Shown in pieces: positions 23,670-36,023 of a stretch of DNA of 64,000 nt. The stretch is taken from the NCBI GenBank assembly GCA_964017145.1, contig OZ024848.1, positions 446,501 through 510,500 of the forward strand, written 5' to 3'. The DNA is from Agrocybe praecox (Eukaryota; Basidiomycota; Agaricomycetes; Agaricales; Agrocybaceae). Within the stretch, counting starts at the first letter, position 1; each line of letters starts with the position of its first letter. The notes beneath the pieces are model-generated. The model ran no database searches. It saw only the letters and a list, made by a program, of their open reading frames with translations, and was not told where the DNA came from. Both the position numbers and the translations under genes were made by a program.

Positions 23670-25269
23670 ATTTGGTTCTATGCGGGATTGGAATAAGTTT
23701 AAGGTAAGGATTTTTTGTATGTGCACTTCGCCAAGATTGACTCGATCTTTTGATCGATTTTAACAAGTAACGTGACTTAAAGCTATTTTAAGCGCTTACA
23801 CTGCAGTGGATAGCATGCAGTACAGTTGTACCAGTCCATGAGTCATCAGCGGCATTTCAAGAAGACCGGTGCATGTAGTGTCACAGATGCTCATAATATT
23901 AGAAATGGTTTAATAGTCAGCTGGCTAGAAACAGTGTTACAATAAAAAATTGGTGTTTTCTCTGTCGATCCAGTTACTTTGGAAACCCAGGACTCGCCTG
24001 TGTTTCATTATCGACAGCGCCAAGTACTAGAGCGTTTTGCAAGACTAGTAACAAATGCTAAAGTCAAATGCTAAAGTCAGCTCACGACGAAAGCCACAGA
24101 TCATCGCCTTAAACGATCAGTTCAATATGACGCCACGGGAAATCTCATTTATGGAACCTGTGCAGACCTATGCGTTAGTCCCACGACCGATGTTGAACCG
24201 GTTGAAGGTTTAAATAGCACGATCGTCATGCTTTAAGTCCATTAGTCACGGATTGAAATATACGTTGATGTTGTAAGACTTTCCTTTTTTATGTTCCGCA
24301 CAGTCCGCGATTTCGTATACAAACATAGCACATTAGGCCGATATGAGCATATAAAACAGTTCAACTAAAGCCTTTCATGTAATATGCGATATCATCTTGT
24401 TGCTGCTGCCTTGATTAGCTTCTGATTACATTGCTGCCGTCCCAACAAAGGTCTATAATAATTTGCGTGATGTTCAAGTATAACACCATGTTCCGCAGAA
24501 ACCGAGTTCCCGGCTTCTTACTCACGCATAAAACAGTTGATGTATATCGTAGCTTTATTTAAACGATGTGCCATATTGTATGTAAGTTTAGCCACTATTA
24601 AGTAAGATTATGCATATGTATGACTCATGGGCGCTAAACAAACGCCTAACTAGAGGGAGTTGAAGACTTGAAGAGTTGACATGTTAGCGTATTTTTGAAA
24701 CCCAGGTAGTAAATATGTACAGTTAAAATATGCCTTATCTCAGATGCATTGCGAGGGAGTTTAATAATATAAGTATAAGTCGATGCGGCCACAACCAGTG
24801 GTTTCCGCTATATTCTATCTCCGCTTAAAATATTTCCATATTCCATAACCGAGTTGTCCGGGCCTCATCCTCACACAGGTTTCAACATGAACACTCCTAC
24901 CATTGTTATTTGGATGGGCTTGACGCAACCTTCCTTCCATATCTCCCAGCGGTATTTTGAGTATCAAGCACATGCTCGGCAAGAACAAGAATGATTGCTT
25001 ATTGTCTTCACGGACCATGCAAACATACGGGCTGCTGGCTCCTATTGTTATTTTTGCAGTCTTCTATTCTTTGCCGCCATGTGTTTCTGTATCCGACGTT
25101 TTTACGATTGCGGACCAATACATGAATTTTAGCCCGCACAATAGACAGACGTGATATAAGTCGTGCAAAAAATATGTTTTAATCCCCTTTCATTTCGTTC
25201 GCGCCGTGCTTTGGCGGCGGTCTATGCTCAGTGGTTACCCTTCCGTCTGTTACAATGCCCGTTCAAACC
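23670..25269. other. intergenic
   Basis: 1.6 kb, AT-rich, between divergent genes (seryl-tRNA synthetase minus, F-box gene plus). A 13-bp direct repeat (AAATGCTAAAGTC twice, about 24053-24078) is the only structure noted. Confidence 0.5.
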
Positions 25270-27206
25270 ATGTCTCTTACTTCCGTCCCAGCAGGAGCTG
25301 CTGGTTCCCGTACTAAACCTTTCAATCTACCACGCATCAAGACTGCAGCGGTACGTTGAATCAAAACGACATCGATATTCTGTGTCGATCTTACCATGTT
25401 CTCTTTTAGACTTCGTTGCTTCGGCATGGGTACTTGTCGCCATCAGGGCATCAACTTCGTATCGAATCAAGGGACCACAACAAATTGCAATCGGCCTGTA
25501 GACTTCCAGAGGAAGTCCTACGAAAGATTTTTGTTTCATGTGCTCAATTGAGCGGTGGTACTGAGAACTGTAGCTGGGCCACTATCTCCCATATTTGCTC
25601 TGCATGGCGACGAGCCGCTCTCAACTACCAAGACTTATGGCGATACATTGATTTCTCGCATCCAAAATGGCACGCCATCACATTGCAACGAGCGAAAATA
25701 TCTTCGCTGCATGTCATCACCACCGTTACAGACGAAAATACTCGTCTTTTACAGCGTACGCTCCAGCTAGCTCATAGAATCCAGGATATTTACCTGAAAT
25801 CCTCCGTCCAACAAATACACTCGCTTCTTGAAATCCTTGCACATCCTAACCCCGCGCTGGAGTCTTTAATAGTCGACATCATCATACCCGCCGACGCAAG
25901 CTATGTCGGTGGATTTGATCCTCCTTCTTTTCCGATTACCGGCCCGCCTCTTACGAACTTGAAATATTTGGAACTTCACAATGCTCCTTTTTACCTTTTT
26001 ACCCCACGTTGTACATCATTAACAAATTTACACCTTCACGACCCGCACAAGACAGACAGACCGACCCTTCGATATTTTCTTTTTATGCTCGAACGACTTA
26101 CGAACCTTCAAGAATTAACTTTAGACCATGCCTTTCCCATTAAATTGGACTTTGGGGACGTTAAAGCACAGGTCGGACCGATTGATTTACCCCAATTGCA
26201 AACTATCAATCTTACTGGGTCTGTCCCCGAAATCACCAATATCTTTGAGTGTATCACCATTCCTCCATTTGCTCGCCTGGTGGGAAAGATCGATACCTTG
26301 TCCGACCTGAGGTCTAGCGCCTCGAAGCTTACCGACACACTAAGCAAGCACTCTTGGGGAAGTGAAGGGGGGTTGCCTCTGGATACCCTTGTTCTAACAG
26401 GCCAAGAATCATGCGCTCGGTTTGCCGACGGACTTGAGTGTAACTCCGCGTTTCGACAGTCGATACGCATCAGGGGATTCAAAACCGACTGTGGGCACAA
26501 AGGCGCTGCGATTGATCTCACAGTCAGCCCTGAGGAATACGATCCAAGCGACCATGGAATGATCATCACGTTGAGTGCGATCTGGAAGGCACTCTCCCTG
26601 ACTCAGGTCCAAACTCTAGCCCTGAAGGACCTGAATATCGTAACTCAGAAAACATGGACGCGGTTCCTCAAGGCTCTGCCATCTCTTCGTGTACTCGACA
26701 TCACCGGCCAAGCACCGTCAGGGCTGGTTTGGGCCATGCTTTTACATGCCAGGTCTCACGGCCAAGGCCATAAAGAACGCCCGGATGAAGCCCACAGACA
26801 GCGGCACCTTATTCCGAGGCTGACCGACTTATATTTGCATAATGTGGATTGTGCTAGCGGAGGTTTCATGGTTGCTCCAAATGCACCCATAAATTCACAT
26901 TGTGATCTTGACGATTCACGGTTTTTGGACGTGCTTCTTGCGTCTTTGCATCAAAGGCGTCGCTTTGACCTATGTTTACGCAGCTTATCGATAGCTAAAT
27001 GCGAACATGTATTACGTCGCAACGTAGAGGATGCGAAAGCGGCGGTGGAGTATCTCGTTTGTGATATCCGGCACGTATCGAAGGACAAGGATGTGGACGC
27101 AGATTCACCTGCTCGATACTGGGACGGGTGTAATCTGAGGTTGATTCCAGGGCTTCGACATTACCATAGGCTACGAACATTACTTCAACTCGACTCCGAG
27201 ACGTAG
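25270..27206 (+). CDS. F-box protein with leucine-rich region
   Basis: Two exons, 25270-25350 and 25410-27206, give 625 residues. The small first exon starts MSLTSVPAGAAGSRTKPFNL and joins in frame through a 59-bp intron. An Agaricomycete-type F-box lies at about residues 53-100 (CRLPEEVLRKIFVSCAQL, WATISHICSAWRRAALNYQDLW). Irregular leucine-rich segments then run to the C-terminus (LTNLKYLELHNAP, LTNLQELTLDHAF, VQTLALKDLNI, LPSLRVLDITGQ, IPRLTDLYLHNVDC). Proteins of this plan act as substrate adaptors in SCF ubiquitin ligases through Skp1. The family is very large in Agaricomycetes and the target is unknown. No damage is seen in the frame. Confidence 0.85.
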
Positions 27207-29108
27207 AGTACGGACAGCCTTGTAAGCTAACTCTGTCTGTTGGCAGTCCATTCAAATCGATTTCGAATCACCACATTCTCATTTTAGATGAGATACATAC
27301 ATTTGTTTTTTTGGGGTTCATGTTTGAGCGTGACCTCCCGCCGCCCAAAGGTTAAAGATGTACAACATGTTGTACCCTACAAGGCATGCGTAGAAATAGA
27401 TTTTCAGGTCCGTCCCACAATCAAGGAGTACTATTTCCTGAAATGTGCGCGTGAAGCCCGAAGGTAATATAATTTTGGAACGCAAAGCTGTCAAAAAGGT
27501 TTTTCAGTCCCAAGCTTATCGGTGAGCTTGTAGTTTATGTCTGTTATGTCTAACTATGGTCCCCGCCTGGTATGCGAACTTTCAATTGACTGGACAGAAT
27601 GATTTATTGAAAGAAACATGTTGTCAGTGCAGTCTTGACGATGACATATGAAGATCCCAAAATAGAACTATGATACAGTGTTTGAATCACCTAATGGACG
27701 TTTGGATATTCCTATTTTTTTTAGGCGCCAAGTTGAACCGACAGATTACTTTTCAAAGTGTTCCTACATACAACCGCCCGACTCTGATCTCTCAAGCAGA
27801 ACTGTAACGATAGGAATATCAGAACGAGTTGAATCCGATTTTTGAGACATCCGGCTGTGTATAATTGCGCCATGAAATATAATTAAACGAGGGTATACAG
27901 TATGTTCGAGATACCTCCTTATGGACAAGATGTGATAGTCTTTTCTTTTACCTTTGATCATCAGACTGTTATGGATCTTTTTGAACTGCGGGGATCGGAG
28001 CTCGAAGAAGATGGGAAATCAGGCATATTTGTATTTACTTATAGATGATGATCATGACTCACATGTCTTACAAAAATTAACCCGACTCGCTCGTTATTTT
28101 GGAAATATTCTACCTGCCGTGTTCGCATTCACATGCTTATGGGGAGAAAATGTTTTGCTGTATGTCATATTTATTCATTTAGTAAACGATCATCGGTTCA
28201 AATTTCTTTTCGCAAGGGCACTTTGTGGAGTTCTATGTTGGTGAAGAACTTGAGATGTATTCCATATATTTAAGTGTGTCTTGACGAACCTCAGGCCTCC
28301 GAACCGCGAACCGCGATTGTCTGGTCATTTTGTCGGGCGTTGAACCGCGAACCACCAAAGAAAGTGTCACATGGTTTGGTCTTGCTGCAAGGTCCATTAA
28401 GCGCCTCCCCAGCGGCTACACTCGCCCCAACGCTGACAAGTCAAAGCCAGTGGTTATCAATTGCTGTTTAAAAATCTATTTCAGAAAATTTTATAATTAA
28501 CGAGAAGCTACCAGTTCATCCAGGCTGTCGGCCTGAGTGGCTTGAAATACCCACAGTAGCCAGCTTAAGGGAGTCACTGCCAAAGAAGCTCGCGGATCGT
28601 GGATTTGAGGTCTGCCGAACCGTTCGGCGAACCTTTCTCCTAGTAAACGAGATGCCCTCCAAGGAGTTCATCGTTTGTAGAGCGGGGAAATTAAAGGATG
28701 TGCAGCTTATAGCGTCTGTGGTATCATGGTGTTATGTCGGTTTATCTTATGTTTCTTACCCTACTAGTTGAATTTAAGGTGAGCTTACTAGCTTACTCCT
28801 GAGCTGGGTACACACCTGAACCTGTGAACTAAAAATGACTGTTATTTTTAGCATGCCAATGGTGCAATTCACCTCACATTCGGTAGTGAGAAATCAGCGA
28901 AGCGTCGTTCATGAGTCCATGAAAGGGCAAATTGATTGAATGTATTATAAGTTCGTCCTTTTTCGCTGCCAGAATACTATGGTATGACTGGAATAATGAC
29001 ATTCTGCGTCGAAGTCCTCAAAACTTTTAGCCGCCGCCTCACGAGACGCGGCCAAATATCTGCAAACCTTTCGGCATCGGCCGCACACTCTTGTTGCCTT
29101 TTCACTCG
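27207..29108. other. intergenic
   Basis: 1.9 kb with no supported gene. Short direct repeats of GAACCGCGAACC occur near 28301-28360. Otherwise only short frames without recognisable content. Confidence 0.5.
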
Positions 29109-30829
29109 ATGCCGGAAATTCCTGTCGGTGCACAGATTTTCGATGTTATCTTCCATCCAACGTTCTGCACAGTGTATACCGGCTTGTTGACGGGTCATGT
29201 CAAGGCTTTTGCGTATGACGAACAAGGGAGCCATCAATCGGCTTTTGTGATACGCCCGTCGAAATCGTCGTGCCGAGGATTGTCGTTAAATCAGGACGGT
29301 TCACATCTCTATGCAGTTGGGAAGGCAAAATCTCTGTTGTGAGTGAGTATAATTATATGCAAACAACTTTGCTGATATTTTATAGTACAATTGATACTAA
29401 AACAGAGGACATTATCGATACTCGGGCTGGAGCACACGAGTAGGCGGCACAAACCATCGGAATTCCGTCTACATTTTTGACTAATTTCACATGTAGTGTC
29501 TCGATAAACCGAGTGAAAAACCTCATGCCGTGGTTAATATCTACTGGCGATGACGACGGAACAGTCAAGGTACGTGATGTTACTAGCTTAAAAAACTTAT
29601 ACGTGAACTGATGTAATTTCAGCTTTGGGATCCTCGACAAAAAGACTCTATAAGAACATATACCCAACACTTTGACTATATTACAGACTTCATGTGGCTA
29701 GAAGATAAGAAACAATTGGTTACGACGAGGTGGGCTTCATTTTCACTGCCCCACATGCTTTATGTTTGAGACAAATTAGTGGAGATGGGACTTTGTCCGT
29801 TATAGACGTCAGATCGAAAAAAACCGAACCCATTGCGCATTCAGAAGATCAAGAGGACGAACTCTTGTCCATTGTCTCCATCAAGGGGTATGTTGGATTT
29901 TATTTGTCCTTGTTCCCAACGCGGAGAGATAAGCTCAGATGATTTTGTTATTTTTGTTATTTTACGTTCGCCCTGTCCCCGAGCTGACCGTTGGTTTTAT
30001 AGCGGTGCAAAATTCGTCGTTGGAACACAAATTGGAATTTTGTCTATATTCAATCGGAATAGTGGATGGGGCGACTGTGTTGACCGAATTCCAGGGTGCG
30101 TAGCCTAGTTTGTATTTTAATACGAATTAAAATAATTTTAATAGCCATCCAATGTCTGTTGATGCACTTTGTGCTCTACCCTCCGACCTTCCAAATGTTG
30201 ACACTGCAAGCACTATTCTTACGGGATCATCAGATGGCTATGTTCGTGCTGTACAAGTTTTGCCAACCAAATTGTTGGGTGTGGTGGCTGACCACGGTGA
30301 ATGGCCAATTGAGCGGATTTCGATCGGTAGTGGTCAGCAGTCCATTTCAATAGATCAACCCGAGGGTGGACCGAGGGCGACGATGGTCGGGTCGGAAGAA
30401 GAAGAAACTTCTGACCGCCAGCATCAGAAGAGGTGGTGGGTCGGGAGCGTTGGTCATGAAGACGTGTTAAGGATGACGGATTTGGAAGGATTTTTCCGTG
30501 ACAATGGGGGAGACGAAGAAGGGGGGAAAGGGGCTCTTGGCGTCGGCGTATCAAACGAAGACAGCGGCTTTGACGATAGCGACGCGGAAGAAGATGAAAA
30601 CGCCGGCTCGGATTCCAAGAAAGAGACGGTGGCCGAAGAAGAAGACGAGGATGAGGATGAGGATGAAGGACAAGACAAAAATAGTGACGAGGACTCTGAA
30701 GACGAATCAGATGTACCCCAACAGAAAAAAAGGAAGCGGAAACCTGAGCCAGAATCCGTGATAGCCCCAAAAAAATCCAAAAGCAAGAATACCGTGGTTG
30801 CTGAACCTTCATTTTTTGATGATTTGTAG
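29109..30829 (+). CDS. JIP5: WD-repeat ribosome biogenesis protein Jip5 (WDR55)
   Basis: Seven exons (29109-29338, 29386-29439, 29497-29569, 29623-29729, 29780-29887, 30003-30095, 30145-30829) give 449 residues. It opens MPEIPVGAQIFDVIFHP and carries WD40 blades: TGHVKAFAYD, AHDVSINRVKNLMPWLISTGDDDGTVKLWD, FDYITDFMW, SGDGTLSVIDVRSKK, KFVVGTQIGILSIFN and DTASTILTGSSDGYVRAVQV. A long acidic Asp/Glu region and a basic patch (KKRKRKPEP, KKSKSK) follow, then the terminal SFFDDL; a closing FF-D/A-DL is usual for Jip5. Human WDR55 and yeast Jip5 act in nucleolar ribosomal RNA processing and large-subunit assembly. Length and architecture fit the family and no defect is seen. Confidence 0.9.
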
Positions 30830-31617
30830 CATCATTTACAGAGTTAATATCATGGCATTCATACAGATCTCGCCTCACTGATATGACAATCAATTCAAAA
30901 GAATTGTATGCAGCTTCTTGAAGGATTCCACGAGTGCGGGGTCCTGTCATGCCTTTGCCGACGGAGACTAGCGCCTATGCATATGCTGCAAAGGAAGCGC
31001 ATACGACGGCTATCTGTTTTTAACCTCTTTCCTGTGTCTTTGGATGCAGTCACTCCGCACACACCTGCGGAGCAGTACGGTCTGGCCGTCGTCGTCCGCG
31101 CTTAAGCAAGCTCGCAACGCGCTCGTTTAATCGCTATTTTGATCACTCTTGACATGTGGGCTGTCTTGGTAAAACATTTGACACAAAAGAGTCGGATTCT
31201 CTGGATACAGGACTCAGAAAACAGAAATAGTGAATTTCCTTCCCGACCATTTGGTGCAAAAGGCAATTGCTTGTTCTCATGATCTCGGTCAAATGAGCCT
31301 TGCTCAGGCCGTAGTTTTGTACAAACCAGTTTCCCACCGCCGATAGTGTCGGGAGTTGATAGATCATTGTGAGTACCTGGAAGTTTACTGAATCACTATC
31401 TTATCGCTGCATACCATATTGCATGTTTACTAGGACCCATTTTCATAAATTTCTTAGGCCGACGCGAGCCGCCCACAACGCGCCTTCGATCACGTGGTTG
31501 TAATATTAAGGGCTGGGCGGATCATAGCTCCTCTCTGTGCAAATAGCTCCATGTTTGTCGCCGTATGCCTCTTGAACCGTCTTTCTACGTGTCATTTGGA
31601 TTGAGAAGTGAAGAAAC
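30830..31617. other. intergenic with CACGTG box
   Basis: Contains a small hairpin (CTCCGCA / TGCGGAG near 31052-31071). A CACGTG box at 31491-31496 lies 122 bp upstream of the ALDH7 start. No gene seen. Confidence 0.5.
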
Positions 31618-33970
31618 ATGCTAACTAGACCCAGTTTAGTCTCGAAACGGTGTCTGACACGCCTGTTGTCGACCAGAGCCTCAAACATCTTGTCGTCGCT
31701 TGGTCTACCCACCTCTGGGGAGATATCTGGGGTATACGACGGTCAATGGAAGGGTTCTGGAGATGTGATGCACTCTGTTTGTCCGACCACTGGCGAGACT
31801 TTGGCTAGTGTGAGGTCGGCCTCTCCAGCTGAGCTTGAGGAAGCTTTAGCGCGTACTCGCGAGGCGTACACTTATTTCCGAAGTGAGTGCACATTGGTCG
31901 TTTTTTCTCCCTCGCTGGACGCTGAATTGGTTATGTAAAAGGTGTGCCGGCCCCCCGTCGCGGAGAAATATTGAGGCAAATAAGAGAAGGTCTTGCATTG
32001 AAGGCACGCTGTTTTTACTGAAATTGTGCTTCTTATATAACTAACGAACGCATTGCAGCGTGATGATCTCGGGGCTCTTATTACCCTGGAAATGGGCAAG
32101 ATACGTACAGAAGGAGTAGGCGAAGTTCAGGAATTTGTGGACATCGTAAGTCCCCTCCGGATTTACATTTTAACAATACGAGAGTCAGGAGATTAAGACG
32201 TTTTCGACATTAGTGCGATTATGCCGTAGGTTTGTCGAGAATGATGAATGGCCGCATTGTGGCATCAGAACGCCCAGGTCACTCTATATATGAAGGTATG
32301 GGGTAATGCCATCCGTCAGCCTGTCTGACTGCCAATGCTTATGCTTACCATATTTCGTCACAGTCCCAAATCCCTTGGGAGTAGTCGCAGTACTGTCTGC
32401 TTTTAATTTTCCCGTAGCTGTCTATGGCTGGTACGAGACTTCTGCTTTCGTGTTACAACGCCCGCACCGCTTAACCTTCCTGTCGTGATCTAGGAACCTT
32501 GCTCTATCTCTCGCCGCGGGTAATGCCACTATCTGGAAGCCGTCTCCGACAACGCCTTTATGTGCTATTGCTGTCACAAAAATAGTGTCCAGCATACTTG
32601 AAAAAAATGGTATTCCCGGTGCCATAGCCAGCTTGGTGACTGGGGGCAAAGAATCCGGCGAAGCAATCGTGGAAAGTCGGGATGTGGAACTAGGTAAGCA
32701 TCTGATAAAATTAATTATATTTCTTCTTGCGCATGTTCATACTCTGTTTTGCGCAGTTTCTTTCACAGGGAGTGAGCGTGTTGGCAGAATCGTTGGAAAG
32801 ACCGTTGCCTCGCGATTTGGCAAGGTGATTTTAGAGTTGGGCGGAAATAATGGTTAGTGGAAGCAATGATGTTTTGTCCGTACGTCCAACTGACGCGTTT
32901 GTTCATTTGCCTCCTTTGCTTAGCGTCAATTGTCATGCCGGACGCTGATCTTTCGCTTGCGCTGCCTTCTGTGTTTTTTGGTGCCGTGGGTACAGCGGGC
33001 CAGCGGTGCACGTCAACGCGTCGGCTCTATCTCCACAGAAGCATTGCGCCAGAATTTCTAGAACGCCTGCAGAAACTGTACAAGTCAATAAAACCTGGAG
33101 ATCCACTGATCGACAGCACGCTGTTGGGTCCACTTCATACGCGCTCAGCGATCGAGACGTACGACAAGGCAGTTCAGTACCTTCGTACGTCTGATGCAGA
33201 GATCTTGACAGGTGGAAGCCGATACGCCGAAAGCCCATTTGACGCTGGAAATTTTGTGCAGCCAACGATTGCGATACCCAAATCTTCTAATCCTGATGAT
33301 TACATCTGGAAAACGGAAACGTTCGCACCGATTCTCAACGTTGCAGTCTTTGATCATTTAGACGAAGCCATCGGCTGGAACAATGGTGTTCCTCAGGTGA
33401 GTTAGTTTTCGTGTCATTTTGTTTGACATCTGGAATGATATGACAATTAATCCGTCATATGTGTAGGGCCTATCGAGCAGCCTTTGGACTCGCGACCTGA
33501 GGAACTTGGGTAAATGGATCGGACCCACAGGCTCAGATACGGGTATTGTGAATGTACGGTCTATCCATTCTTTTCTCGACCTGGTCGACTAAATTGCTGA
33601 TTGACGCCAGGTAAATGTGGGCACGAGTGGCGCTGAGATCGGGGCTGCATTCGGTGGAAATAAGGTAAGGTTTTGTCAGCTAAATTGTCTGAAAGAAAAA
33701 GCGACCCACTCATTTTCTTCGCTTCCTCGCAGAGCACGGGATGGTAAGCACGCCATTGTATTTCTGATCACAACAAATAAATTGACGAATTAATTTCAGG
33801 GGCAGAGAATCTGGCGGTGATTCGTGGAAACAATATGTTCGCTGGAGTGCATGTACAGGTGAGTGTAGTATGGCTTTGGTTGTCGGGCGATAGATCTCAT
33901 TGAGCGAAACACAGTTAACTTCTCAGATGAAGCACCTCTTGCACAAGGCGTCAGCTTTGCTACGACATAA
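31618..33970 (+). CDS. mitochondrial ALDH7-type aldehyde dehydrogenase (antiquitin-like)
   Basis: Thirteen exons (31618-31882, 31942-32003, 32059-32145, 32214-32295, 32364-32430, 32494-32693, 32757-32852, 32924-33396, 33467-33553, 33611-33664, 33733-33743, 33800-33858, 33915-33970) give exactly 532 residues. The first 20 ([20 protein letters not shown]) form a typical mitochondrial presequence. The catalytic Glu is in ILELGGNN (about 281) and the nucleophile Cys is in [12 protein letters not shown] (about 315). The NAD-fold segments [11 protein letters not shown] and [10 protein letters not shown] are present. The end [16 protein letters not shown], then [16 protein letters not shown], is diagnostic of ALDH7A1 (alpha-aminoadipic semialdehyde dehydrogenase). 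It probably oxidises amino-acid or lipid-derived aldehydes with NAD+. The intron after 32003 begins GC rather than GT, and exon 11 is only 11 nt. Confidence 0.93.
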
Positions 33971-34375
33971 GATATAGATAGTACACAGCTCTAACACGCG
34001 CCTCTGTTGCTGAGCGCTTTGATCCGACAGTGTATTTAAAGATTTAAGACATGTAGTTGTTGAATAACATTTGAGATCCAAATTGAGATTCAAGATCCAA
34101 ATGATGTGAAAAGGGGAAAGGTCCGTAGCTGAGAAAAAAAGAGGATTATTCTTTTTGGGGATGAATTAGGAATCCTTGAGTTACTAGGATGTTTCAGAGA
34201 CATCCGTCGTTGGATCTGATGGAGACCAACAGGGTCCGCGAAACCCAGCTCTCCACAGTTAAATGCCGATAACTGGAGAACAGGTGGGTCCATTTAATGT
34301 CCGTTTTCGTTTTTTATCCCTTTTCTTCCACTTTTACCCATCGATTTTAAAGACCGTCCTCTTTTCTCTCTCTCA
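33971..34375. other. intergenic
   Basis: 405 bp holding the ALDH7 3' end and the promoter of the next plus-strand gene, with CT-rich tracts just before its ATG. Confidence 0.4.
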
Positions 34376-36023
34376 ATGTCGACGCCTGACGACTTACCGT
34401 GGCCTGAGCTGGGCAATGTATCCCGGGGTGCCACTCGTGGAAATCAAGGGCAAAAGGGCGTTCTGGGACCGGCAGATCGTGAAGGGAGATGCGTGTTGCA
34501 GCTGCGCGTGCAACCTGGGGTGCTCGCCGTCAAGCTAAATCGTCAGGCCAGCGACTGGTACAGGACCCTCGATAGCGAAGTAAACCGCGCCCTCAAAGCG
34601 ACGAAAACTTACTGGCGCAAGGCCCGCAGACGCCAGGATTACGACGCGCGAGCAGATCAAGACCACATGGAACTTCACGAATGGCTCCAGCAGCTCAAAG
34701 ACAAGACCATGTCCCACCTCGAACTCCTCATGCAAAAGGGCGACATACAAGGGCCCCCGTATATTATGCCAGATGATGTCGAATTGACGTTTCTTCGCAA
34801 GTTTATCGAGCGACAAGCAGCAAACATTCCGCATAATCCCCGTCTACGAAACTCTGGCGCACCAGAACATTCGTATACCCACCGCGATCATTCCGTTGAT
34901 TCTTTCACGCCTGAACCTTCCGAGCAGAGCTTTATGGACCAGTCTAGGGCACAGAATGGTAAATTTTATCAGTCTTTGGGAATCCTTGAAAATTTCATCA
35001 AACATCTAGATCGCATTATAGATGATTCGGGCGCGCACATGGGCCACTCGAGAACGTCCGGATCGCCCGCCTTCCGTTCTGCAGAAGGCCTTGCAGGAGA
35101 AGCTAGCTCTTCTAGTAAGTCCAACTCTTCCCACTCTTATCAATCATGCTTTCATTTCTTTTTTTTAACGTCATCTTTAGAACAAGCTCTACAAGCTGCC
35201 CGGGCATCTCTCCAACGAGCGCAGAAAGAAACACAGGACGCTTTTATGCGGTACACGTCCTGCCTAGATATTGAACGACAAGCGCGACAGGCTGTAAGCA
35301 GTGCTGAAAAACGTCGCGATGACATAAGTTAGCATACATTTCTTCCATCCTGTGGGGATCCATTGAACGTTTAAATCCTTCTTCACAGTGGCTTTACTAC
35401 TCTCACAAAACCAGATGTCTTTAGACACGAGGTCACGAAAATCGTCATTAGAAGGAGACGATCGTCGAAGCCCACCACGATATCCCATGGAGGTAAGAAT
35501 TGTGCCAGACCGTGCTGTTATCGTGAAAGTCATACCGTCGGTTCTCAGGAGGTCCGAAATCCTGTCGATCCGTTCATGAACGCGCGAGTACCTCAGAAGA
35601 CCATGGAATGGCCGACTGACGGGCAGAACCTCTACAACAACGAGCCAGTGGGACATATGGAGGTATGTTGTTCTCTTGTTAGGAATACGAAATACTCCTA
35701 ATAAGGGATGCAAAGGACTCAAGGGCGAGAAAACATTCACGATCCTGGGAGCATGGTCCCCAACTACACGGTCGGTGCTAATCTTATCATACACTTCTTT
35801 TTCGCTGACACGTACGTCGGATTCAATAGACAACGCATATCAGTGCGAGGTACCTGTCGGTGCTACGGATTACATGGAATATCGTACTGAACGCCAATAT
35901 GCCCCCCCTCAGGATATCTCAGGTCTTCCCCCTCGGAAACGTATGCATCACGCTATGATGCCTGGTTTTGATGTAATGAACGGCGCGCCCTTGCAACCTC
36001 AAAATATGGGTCTGCAATCATGA
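34376..36023 (+). CDS. hypothetical protein with coiled-coil segment
   Basis: Exons 34376-35114, 35181-35327, 35389-35492, 35549-35662, 35716-35770 and 35830-36023 give 450 residues. The boundaries of the 55-nt exon are the least certain. No domain is recognised. The N-terminal third is polar and helical, with WYRTLDSEVNRALKATKTYW, KARRRQDYDARADQDHMELH and DVELTFLRKFIERQ. A heptad-like Ala/Gln/Arg segment follows (about 247-296: QALQAARASLQRAQKETQ, DIERQARQAVSSAEKRR), likely a coiled coil. The C-terminus is disordered, with a basic PPRKRMHH that may be a nuclear signal. The protein may be a regulatory or structural partner in a complex. It belongs to a lineage-restricted set as far as I can tell. 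Confidence 0.65.

Noticed and set aside
30219..30950. 243-codon minus-strand frame
   Set aside because: Antisense to the acidic C-terminal exon of Jip5; composition (Pro/Arg/Leu/His) is that of a shadow frame.
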